Assembly (NCBI GenBank): GCA_015179045.1
Contig: WHUZ01000065.1
Location: 62,001 to 126,000 of the forward strand
Source: Kalaharituber pfeilii
Lineage: Eukaryota; Ascomycota; Pezizomycetes; Pezizales; Pezizaceae
DNA: 64,000 bases
Direction: 5' to 3'
Positions 55,612 to 64,000 of the stretch are shown here, one piece after another; position 1 is the stretch's first letter; every line of letters begins with the position of its first letter. A program made the translations under genes and the position numbers. Under the pieces are notes generated by a model that worked only from the letters and a program-made list of their open reading frames with translations, had not been told where the DNA came from and made no database searches.

Positions 55612-56254
55612 TGTTACAGGCATAATCGTTCTCATGCTATAACACCGTCTTGTTAAAGTGTCGTCGAAAGGTACTACCAACTATAAGGCCTATTAGTCGA
55701 GTGTTTAGCTAACCCGATACTAGTCAGGCTAGTGGTAGTGGAGCTTTCTCGGTTAAGAAGTAAGTAGCTACTAAGATTAGCAATCTTGGTTACTAACTCT
55801 TCCAGTAGTTCCTGTTGTACTAATTCCTTACTTGTACGATAACCTTTTCCTATTTTTAGTATTGGTCTTTGCATAGCAATCGGAGTTATGATGGTATTTT
55901 TAGATAGAGGCTTGCATTAGTGGTTACAAGCTCTCGTATTTGCTGTCTTAGAATTTATTGTAAGGGTTGGTCAAAAAGAAAGGCCGTCGCTTGGTATTTT
56001 TCAGGATCTGGCTTGATCCTCAGAATCCTTTCGAGCTGAATTTGTTAACAGCTTCGAAGAACTATATTTTGTATAAATAGGGGCCTGACCCACTGGAGTT
56101 AGAAGGGCAAGGACCCGGAACTCAACCCTAACAGATATAAAGCTTTCTTACTATCTTAACTACTTTATTCTTCGTGACTTATATTTAATTATATTTCGCG
56201 ACGCACTTAGTTACTTAGTAAACGGCTTACTCCAACGTACCCCGTAGCCTAACA
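55612..56254. repeat. Solo LTR nested in TIR element, 643 bp
   Basis: TGTTACAGGC...GTAGCCTAACA with GACCC at 55607-55611 and 56255-56259. GTATAAATAGGGGCC near 56076 is a good TATA box. Confidence 0.9.
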
Positions 56255-56373
56255 GACCCTATATTATAATTTAGAGTATAAAGAATACTATACTACTATA
56301 TTTTATTAGATTTTATATTATATTAAATATAATATAGTATATATTTTATTATATAAGATATATAAGAGCTTAT

Positions 56374-57493
56374 TGTCACGCGGCGGCAAGCTGGTGCTGC
56401 TAAGGGATACGACCGGTTCAGGGTAACAGTAGTTTTGCAAGCGCTGAATGGCAGAAGCCTGACAAACTTGACAGGAGAGGTTTGACAGGAGCAGTTCAGC
56501 CGTTCCAGTTCAACGGCGATGGCAGGCTATGGTGAAAAGGCAGAGAAGACCAAGTACTGAATTGGATCTAGGGATTGACAAGAATAACAAGAACATATAG
56601 ACTGCGAGGAACCATATGGGTCTATTAAGGAGACAAGACAACAGACAAGGAGAGAAGGAACTATTTACATGAGGGCAAGATAGAGCCTATATATACATGA
56701 TAGGTTTATTACCTAAGAAGCATAATACAAAGGTAGAAGCAGCGACGAGGGCAGCAGTAAGAACAGAGTAGCGAAGGCAGAGTTTTCATGGCAGGCGGGC
56801 GATACTGGCAGGCGGGCGATACTGGCAGGCGGGCGATACTGGCAGGCGGGCGATACTGGCAGGCGGCGATACTAGCAGGCAGGCTGTACTGGTGAGCGGG
56901 CTATACTAGCAGGCGGGCTGTACTGGCAGGCGGGCTATACTAGCAGGCGGGCTATACTAGCCGGCGGGCTATACTAGCCGGCGGGGCGTACTGGCAGGCG
57001 GGCTATACTAGCAAGCGGACTATACTAGCAGGCGGGTCGTACTGGCAGGCAGGCTATACTAGCAGGCGGGCTATACTAGCAGGTGGATTATACTGGCAGG
57101 CGGGCTATACTGGCAGGCGGGCCATACTGGCAGGCGGGCCATACTGGCAGGCGGGCTATACTGGGAGGCGGGATACGGTCATGGCTTGCTGGTGGTCATG
57201 GCTTGCTGGCGGTCGTGGCTTGCCGGCGGTCGTGGCTTGCCGGCGGTCGTGGCTTGCCGGCGGTCGTGGCTTGCCGGCGGTCGTGGCTTGCCGGCGGTCG
57301 TGGCTTGCCGGCGGTCGTGGCTTGCCGGCGGTCGTGGCTTGCCGGCGGTCGTGGCTTGCCGGCGGTCGTGGCTTGCCGGCGGTCGTGGCTTGCCGGCGGT
57401 CGTGGCTTGCCGGCGGTCGTGGCTTGCCGGCGGTCGTGGCTTGCCGGCGGTCGTGGCTTGGTGTACGGAGACTGTAGGGAGCGGGCCGTGACA
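56374..57493. repeat. Solo LTR with two minisatellites, 1120 bp
   Basis: TGTCACG...CGTGACA with CTTAT at 56369-56373 and 57494-57498. Holds a 17-bp GGCGGGCTATACTGGCA array (~56788-57175, two dozen degenerate units) and a 17-bp CGTGGCTTGCCGGCGGT array (57185-57455, ~16 near-identical units). Because 17 is not divisible by 3, all frames give the same 17-residue repeat. These open frames are not genes. Confidence 0.9.
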
Positions 57494-57885
57494 CTTATAA
57501 TATACTTATATATATTATATATTTATTTATAATATGTAAAGAATATTAAAACTTTCTAGAAATAAGAAAAAGTAAAAAAATTCTTAAAATATAGAATAAA
57601 ATAAAGATATTATAAATATCTTCAAAAGATATAAGAACTAGTATCTGTATATGGCTTGAAAAATAAAAGTATAGGAGGTATAAGTAATTTAATCTATTAT
57701 ATATTCTTATATACTAAGTATATTTACTTTATACTATAATATATCTTATAAAATATGAATTATAGTATACTATTCCTTACAACTTCAATTACTATATAGA
57801 GTTCTAGAACTGTTAAAAATAAATCTTTACTATATGCTTTAGCTGTAAGAACTCTTTTTACTTATATTTAAGCCTATTGTATCTC

Positions 57886-58670
57886 TGTAATGAACAGGTC
57901 CGGGTCAGGGTACAGGATCTGGGTACGGGGTAGGCGGCGGGCGCCGAGGCGAGGTCACGGTGGAGGCGGAGGCAGAGGCGGTCGGGACTATGAGATATCG
58001 AGACGTAGATGTATTAAAAGGCTAGATACACAACTTGGGTAGGAAACAAGTTGTTGCGTGGAGAAGCAAGAGGGAGGAGGGAGGAGGGCCTCTTTATAGA
58101 AAACCCTCGGTGGAAAATCCAGGCAAACAAGCAAACAAGCAAACAAGCAAACAAACGAAGTACATGGAAAACCGAGAAGCGACTAGAAGTACATGGAAAA
58201 CAAAGGAAACGACAGGAAGTACATGGGTGACCAGGGAATGACTGGAAGCAGGAAGAAGCGTCAAGAATATCCGGGAATAAGCTCGGCGATACCTGTTTCC
58301 AGCAGATTCTACGGCTTTCCGGCAGGGTCTATGGCTTCCGGCAGGGTCTATGGCTTCCGGCAGGTTCTATGGCTTTCTGGCGGGTTCTGCGGCTTTCCGG
58401 CGGGTTCTGGGGATCCGGGTTCTTCTAGCAGGTTCTGGCAGGTTCTTCGGTTCGGGTTGTTAAGCAATGACCGGGATGCTGGCGGCCATGTCGCTTAAGC
58501 GTGCTCACAGGTACAGGGATATATATCGGAGTGCTAGAAGGAGTGCGGCGAATTGCAAGGGTGTCAGGGTCAGCTGCACGTGTACGAGTACTGGCGAGTA
58601 GTACGTTGGTTGCCAGTATAGGACCGGAGCTGGAGGGTCTGGGGCGAGGGGTCCGGGTTGGATTGTTACA
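57886..58670. repeat. Solo LTR, 785 bp, complete copy of the 11632 family
   Basis: TGTAATGAACAGG...GGATTGTTACA with ATCTC at 57881-57885 and 58671-58675. Internal (AACAAGCA)n, ACATGGAAAAC and TTCCGGCAGG(T)TCT repeats. Confidence 0.9.
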
Positions 58671-59079
58671 ATCTCCTATTAGCCTGCCTACTTCTATAAC
58701 TACCGAATTACTACTATTTCTAAATATTTTCAGTTAGTACTTCTGCTACAATACTCATATCAGTACCAAACTTGGTATATATAATCATGAGCATATGCTG
58801 ATGTGTAATTAAGCATATCAATACTCTAGTTGGTCTGTGTCTAATTTTATAAACAGAAGTGCCCTATTGCCTAATTAGGTATATCTCAGTATAGTACACT
58901 ATGCTGTCCTCCGATAGATGCAATCTGAGGCACAGAATATATTTCAGGATATGTTAAAAACATCATCCTAAAGTTTCATAATACTCGCACATGAATTGCA
59001 GCCACTACTGCAAAAATTCGCATGTTCCGAAAGTGCGCAATATCCCGGTTGTGCGCAATATCCCGGTAGAACACAGTAC

Positions 59080-59980
59080 TGCAGTTGTACGATCGTTAAT
59101 TCATTGCCATCGCCCAGCCTGTTTCAAATCAAAAGTAGCAACAGACAAAAAGCAAGAATAAAATAAATAGCACAATTTAAGACAGGTCAAAAAGAAGTTA
59201 AAGTGAGAAGGAAAGGATAAAAAGCAAAACTCGGGAGCAGCTGAAGCTCATGCATATCGATACTGCACTCGAGTACTACTACTACTAACCTAACTCGGGG
59301 TAGGAATACTTTCAAGTCACTCACGTGCAATTCACATGAGTAGTTCCGTTACTATTGAAATTGCCTGAGAAGCCAAATGACAAGCAGTGACTTTTGGTGG
59401 AGGTGGGGTTGCATCAATAAACAATGGATTCTGCAATGCGATAACTCTCTACAACCACTTTGACAACTGGTAGTTTTTACTCAGCTGATTGCCTTGCCCG
59501 TGAGTCTTTCGGGTAGGTTTGACAGTCGCAATAATTTTTTTTAACGGTCACGTACTCGAGTACATAACTCAGAGTTTCCATCCGTAGACAAATTATGCGG
59601 GTTTCCCGTACAACAACTTCCAGTTATCACACAACCACTCTTCACTGGCCATGACATACCGAGATATCCCTGTGTGCACGTGAGTACCTTGGCGCTGCTT
59701 GTTTCAAGCTTTCCAGCACCCTGAATTACATTTGGTTAGATTCCATTGCCAATCTACGATATTGGCTAGGTGCAAGCTAAGAATATCTTGGTTGGGTCGC
59801 GCGTTGCAACGATCGCTCAAGATATGACTATACCTACTTTATTTGGTTAGTTTTCAATTCGGGGCGAGGTGATTAATGTAAACTGGCATGCCCTTATGTA
59901 CTCCAGTGATCCGTAGAACCTCTTTCACATAATCAAACCGCATTGAACAAACGTTCTTCGGAATGTGTATCACGGCACTT
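59080..59980. other. No gene recognised
   Basis: AT-rich in 59130-59230. No protein-like frame over 60 codons. Confidence 0.4.
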
Positions 59981-59993
59981 GCTTCGGTTCCAT

Positions 59994-60258
59994 TTTTTTT
60001 TTGTTTTTTTTATATCAGTACTCGCATGCCGCCCTATGGGCTATGGCGAGGTGTTTTATTAATAATGAAAGAAAAAATGAATACTAAGTACATGTGGTGC
60101 CCGCGGTGTTCATGTCTGAAGCGGGTGATTAGTCAAAAAACGTGTCCGTGACCTTCCTATTTCCTTCCTCGTACACGTTTGTCCGCAGCCACCCTCCTCC
60201 GGGCCTGACTTTCCCGATTTCCGTTGGCGCCTCCAGGTAAACTATCATGGAACTTGTC
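59994..60258 (-). mobile_element. ORF1-tail element, copy 4
   Basis: Perfect GCTTCGGTTCCAT at 59981-59993 and 60259-60271. T tract, hairpin A, 3' UTR with the ACATGTGGTGCCCGCGGTG motif (reverse of the shared CGCGGGC.TCACATGTA word), then reversed ORF1 end (YLEAPTEIGKVRPGGGWLRT). Confidence 0.9.
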
Positions 60259-60271
60259 GCTTCGGTTCCAT

Positions 60272-61325
60272 AACCCTTAAAAATCCGCGCGACAGTACGC
60301 GCAGCTGCATATCATCCGGCCAATGGATAATTCATTTCGGCGGTGCATAGGCAAGGCTGCGCTTCTTTAGTTTCCTGGTTACCTGGTTACCTGACGGTGA
60401 GCCTGCCAAGGAAGACTGCTGACGTTACAACATGCAGAATTGACTGTGCTATGATTTTCTCTTTTGCATCCTTCACCAGTGTGTTCCCACCAACGCTTTC
60501 CTATTCCGCCCAGTCTCTCCTCCCCAGTGCCTGTGTCCGCTACCTTTTTTTTGCCCTATGCGCTACGACAAAATTACGTACAAAGCAGATAATACTGTAC
60601 AAGAGAATAAACAAATTAGGATGGCAAAAGTAGGAAATCAGTCGTGCCATTTCTCCAACATCATCTCGAAAAGAGGCTGGGCATGACCAAACACTCATAC
60701 ATTGTCAGTCGCCCAATTGCTGGGCATGACCAAACACTCATACATTGTCAGTCGCCCAATTGCACACCAGTCGCCCACACTACCTACGAGGTAGGCACAC
60801 AAAGGGTGCTCTAACTACATCAGCTATCGCAATGCTCAAGTGGGTACTTGCTGTATCGGCATGGTAGGCTATCGATCTTGTCCCAACATCCCTGTCGATG
60901 CATGCAGCGCAGTTGAGTAGTGGAGTCAGATAGTCAGATCCGATCCGCTGGGTGGTGATCCAGCTAGGTGGTAGGTTAGATTCTGTGCTACCTCACATTC
61001 CCAGGGTCTCCAATTAATCGATCCGCGTGGGACGGCACAAGCAGAAAACTAACAAGCAGGCGGGACGATGATGCCTCAAACATGCATATCTCTACATTTT
61101 TGCAAGCACATGCACCATTAACACTGCGGGCGCTCGCACCAGCTCAGAATTGCATCAAAATAAGAAATCATCACGGCGAGTACCTTCCTACCCAATGCCA
61201 TAAATTTCTCTTCTTACTGGTTGTTCTTACGCAATCCCTACAGAACATGCCGAGATGCAGTAATTGTACTCACAAAGAATGGCGGTTTGCAACTAACAAC
61301 TTCAAGCGTCACCAATTCCGGAACC
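60272..61325. other. No gene recognised, one direct duplication
   Basis: No protein with motif. A 43-bp exact tandem duplication lies at 60676-60761. Confidence 0.4.
60676..60761 (+). repeat. 43-bp tandem duplication, two identical copies
   Basis: GCTGGGCATGACCAAACACT... ending GTCGCCCAATT, at 60676-60718 and 60719-60761. Confidence 0.95.
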
Positions 61326-61337
61326 TCATATGTTATC

Positions 61338-61400
61338 TTTTTTTTTTTTTTTTTTTTTTTAATATCATTACTCGCGTGCCGCCCTGTGGGCTATGGCGAG
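61338..61400 (-). mobile_element. Ultra-short retroinsertion, hairpin A
   Basis: T22 plus AATATCATTACTCGCGTGCC...GGCGAG. Perfect 12-bp TCATATGTTATC at 61326-61337 and 61401-61412. The insert starts precisely at the hairpin base. Confidence 0.97.
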
Positions 61401-61970
61401 TCATATGTTATCAATTGCGATATGGGCGCGTGGCCTGGTTCCGCTAGAGTCTCGGGGAGAGGACACTTTTCCTTCGCTAACCCACAACAACTCCGACGTA
61501 CTTCTATGTACTACTAATACCAAAGGAAAGGGTATTTCATCTTGCATTACCAGTACATTCTAAATACACTTAGTCTGGTAATTGATTGCTAAGTGTCTTC
61601 CTGATTACCGAATCACCTTAGAGCCACACCTAGAAATCCTGCGGCCGCCCTCGTGTATTGCACTGGTTTCTCCATCAACGAGTGCTGCAGATGTCTGTCT
61701 TTCATGACTAGGAACCGCACTATGCCACTAAGAGACAGCTTCCTCTTCCCGTGCCAGCCTTGAAATCACCTTTTCAACTCTTTATAACCTTCCCCTCTGC
61801 CGTCGGTCCCCACTTTCGTTGTCACGGATTCACCCCACATCTGGCCTCAAGTAGAATACGACCATAGTCTCTATCTCTCTAATAGTCTCCTCCCAATTTA
61901 TATGCTGCTAAGGACCCGTTGACACCTCTAGTTCATTATCGTGGATTATCAGTGCGCAACCTCCTCCAAG

Positions 61971-62473
61971 ATGACTTCCAGATCGTTTCAACCACAAACG
62001 TCCGCTGAACCCATCCGCAAATGTGATGCTGCTACACACAACGAAAGTCAAGTACTTGAGTCTTTTAGCCAGTCATATCAGGCACTCACAGTAAGCTCCT
62101 CGTTCACACCTTGATGGCATCTATATATAATAACAAATTAATTTGCTGTTTACAGCATGATGCACCTCAGCTGGCATTGGAGAATGTTGAGCATCGCAAG
62201 TGCTCTGATGAGCTCATTCAAGACCCACAGTCTCACTCCACGGCCTCTCAACCTTACCATCGAGATCCCATCCACCCTCTGCAACAATCATGCCTACCAG
62301 AGAACCCTCACAACTGCTCAAGGTGTACGTGCAATACACTCACTAGAAGAGGAGGAGCAACAGCCTTACAACTCCTTCCCATCGAGAGGTTCCTACAGCT
62401 GGATGAAACCGACTGCGCTACCGTCTATGACTTGCTCATAACAAAGGCCTTGCTCTTCAGTAGGAGCACATAA
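61971..62473 (+). CDS. Two-exon small protein, dispersed family copy 3
   Basis: Function unknown. Exon 1 61971-62090 (40 codons, ATG ACT TCC); phase-0 intron GTAAGC...TTTACAG (62091-62155, 65 nt); exon 2 62156-62473, TAA. 145 residues. Cys-x2-Cys-x-Cys in CSRCTCNT, then LLPIERFLQLDE and TDCATVYDLLITKALLF. The exon 1 sequence aligns with copy 2 upstream of its ATG, where this copy reads TGGATTATC instead of ATGGATTGTC, so this ATG is probably the natural start for both. No signal peptide or hydrophobic segment. The reading is uninterrupted in both exons although the middle is very different from copy 2, which argues for retained coding function. Confidence 0.7.
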
Positions 62474-62479
62474 CATTCA

Positions 62480-63078
62480 TTATTCGAATCAGAAAGGGAT
62501 GATATTTGTATTCTATTGTATCCTCTCTTGAGAACATCAACCAGCTAACAAAATCTATATTAGGCACCCGCTTATGATTACGATAACCTTTGAACAAGTG
62601 CCCATGTGAATCAATTTGCTGTTATGAAACTGAGATCCTTGATCGATTCTGTTGGTTGGGTTGAAACAGGTTGGGTTGAAACAAGCATGATAACGGGAGA
62701 CGGCTTCGGGATTTTTGCCGGTTCGATTACTTAATTTTGGAACCTGTTTCTAAAGCTGTTGCAATATAGTAGTGTTCTAGGCCACGCATTTTGAATGTGT
62801 CGGTTCTGTTAGGCCTGATGAATGGAGCCACTCGACTTAGATCGAGTGGTCTGAGCCATTCGGTGATGGAAATTCTTTTTTGTAATTTTCTTCACTTGTA
62901 GACCGAGTGGCTTGGAAAATCCGAATTTCCGGGCCACTCGTTTCCAAGGTTTGCGGGAAGGAGCTTTAAAGCATGAATAAGGCTTGAATTTAACTGTTCG
63001 TCTGAAGATGCCATGAAGTATGACTGTGTGCACCTTTCATGTCTGCAATGTCTCGAGACTCGCCAGGTGATCCTTTCG
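62480..63078. other. No gene recognised
   Basis: Contains AGGTTGGGTTGAAACA twice (62656-62685) and two GAGTGG/CCACTCG inverted blocks (62827-62945). Otherwise featureless. Confidence 0.4.
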
Positions 63079-63090
63079 AATTGCTAGCGG

Positions 63091-63131
63091 ATATGTGCCC
63101 CCCCCCTCCCCGCCCCAAAAAAAAAAAAATA
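63091..63131 (+). mobile_element. Tiny C-rich/A-tail insertion with duplication
   Basis: ATATGTG, a run of C with CTCCCCGCCCC, then ~13 A, between AATTGCTAG(C/G)GG at 63079-63090 and 63132-63143. Retroposition of a short unrelated RNA is a possible reading. Confidence 0.5.
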
Positions 63132-63649
63132 AATTGCTAGGGGAAGAGGGCCGCAAGTCTGTAATTGTAGGACATGACAATGTTATTGAAATTCATGTGC
63201 AAATGGCTCTTAAGCGCCACCAGTCCATATAACTTCACTGATCACCTCTCTTCATGTGGAATGACAGACCCTGGCAAGACACCAACGAGCCGTGGACTCG
63301 GTGTCCTGAGCTGGCCTGAGCCATTGTTCAACTGCTCTGGTCAGTTCTTACTGGCTTCCGAGCATCTGGAAGGAGTAGTCCGGAGAGGCGCAGCGTTGCA
63401 GTTTTAATAGTGCCTTCCCTCAGGTATAATAGAAGAGGTTGGAATTTTCCAGTCGTGTGGTACTGCTTATACATTCTGTGTTTAAACCGAATTTTAGTAG
63501 GCCCTGGTAAATACATGTGACCGATTCCTTCAGTCACTATCATTGGGGGCTTGATGTGTCTTGTGAGCCTCCATGGACCGCCTAAATACAGTCAGAGGAT
63601 ATGTTGTACAAACATATAGCATGGGGAGGAGGCAGGAGTCCGGCGTTGG

Positions 63650-63885
63650 CCAAAGTGCAACGAGCACAGGAAAGGAACACACTGGGGTTAAACGATAGAC
63701 CGCTACAGAGATTGGATGGCTTGGTGCGCACCTTAGGAGGCCTGGTGGGAGGAAAAGTTTGAGGGCCTGGAGACTCAAATTCGGCAACGCAGACAGCCCA
63801 GAATGCCAGGTGGTGTGGGATGGAAGAGGAGACAGGGACGCACATTTGGAACAGGTGCGTGGTGTGGAGAAGGTAGCCATAAGGT
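63650..63885 (+). pseudogene. LINE-A-like linker and finger remnant, +
   Basis: RLDGLVRTLGGLVGGKV, a frame change, then RWCGMEEETGTHIWNRC and VVWRR. More diverged from LINE-A than other copies, so probably a related lineage. Confidence 0.6.
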
Positions 63886-63891
63886 TGCAGG

Positions 63892-64000
63892 CGATTTTTT
63901 TTTTTTTTTAATATATCATTACTCGCGTGCCGCTTGGTAGGCTATGGCGAGATTTTATTAGGTACATGTAAACGGAGAGTGTTAATAACTCGGGAAGGAA
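63892..64000 (-). mobile_element. LINE-A tail, minus, runs off window
   Basis: T15, AATATATCATTACTCGCG, a hairpin with a changed inner loop, GGCGAG, then 3' UTR continuing to the end. The 5' end is not visible. Confidence 0.75.

Larger units (their letters stand above)
54795..59076. mobile_element. TA-flanked element with ~400-bp inverted ends
   Basis: Left end CTGTGTTCTACCGGGATATT follows TA (54793-54794). The right end is its reverse complement followed by TA (59077-59078). Inverted similarity continues ~400 bp (54795-55200 vs 58676-59076). The GGGATATTGCGCAC motif occurs twice in each end. TA duplication suggests a Tc1/mariner-type origin. The interior is AT-rich with no transposase left and has been entered by three LTR elements. 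Confidence 0.85.

Noticed and set aside
57083..57532. 149-codon repeat protein (GGRGLPAVVACRRSW)
   Set aside because: Produced by a 17-bp minisatellite inside an LTR; all three frames and the opposite strand are open with the same peptide.
16440..60761. Tandem arrays considered as CRISPR
   Set aside because: Units are contiguous or degenerate without unique spacers, and the genome is eukaryotic.

Overview
The window reads as a gene-poor, transposon-dense eukaryotic region, most likely from a filamentous ascomycete-type fungus. The basis is short GT..AG introns of 54 to about 100 nt, Tad1-like LINEs with a C-terminal RNase H and zinc finger, FAR1/SWIM-type MULE transposases, a PIF1/Helitron helicase fragment, many solo LTRs with 5-bp target duplications, and one internally duplicated AT-rich block that differs from its twin mainly by transitions, as RIP would produce. 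Species cannot be assigned, and no ordinary housekeeping gene was recognised.

Layout. 0-4 kb: tail of a two-exon gene, LINE-A remnants, a hAT MITE, and small retroinsertions. 4.1-8.7 kb: a MULE with ~230-bp inverted ends, a broken transposase, a hAT MITE in its left end and two solo LTRs. 8.9-10.7 kb: an ankyrin-repeat gene cut by a third MITE and joined directly to a Helitron-type helicase fragment. 10.8-23.4 kb: three blocks of a degenerate ~57-bp tandem repeat, the last split by a 3.3-kb LINE-B copy. 23.4-28.3 kb: a spliced MULE transposase gene with two stops, followed in tandem by a deleted copy. 28.3-44.5 kb: LINE fragments of three lineages, a second copy of the two-exon gene (35.9 kb), and a TIR element split by LINE-B (38.2-41.2 kb). 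44.6-48.2 kb: an inverted-repeat pair enclosing the longest LINE-A copy. 48.9-49.7 kb: a foldback structure with 19-bp satellite arms. 54.8-59.1 kb: a TA-flanked element with ~400-bp inverted ends, filled with AT-rich DNA and three nested solo LTRs. 59-64 kb: an ORF1-tail element, a third copy of the two-exon gene, and LINE tails.

The most distinctive system is a crowd of ultra-short retroinsertions. Each consists of little more than a ~40-nt terminal RNA hairpin plus an A tail, flanked by 8-17-bp target-site duplications. Two hairpins occur: type A, which also ends LINE-A and an ORF1-only non-autonomous family, and type B, which also ends LINE-B. I count 13 with 5' ends within about 10 nt of the hairpin base and a recognisable duplication, plus one containing only half the hairpin. 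The type A stem shows a compensatory base-pair change between copies. This fits a LINE machinery that mobilises a minimal tail RNA, or one that repeatedly stops at the hairpin.

A second candidate novelty is a dispersed family of small two-exon genes (1, 35.9 and 62 kb) with a conserved C-terminal motif around TDCATVYDLL and a highly divergent middle.
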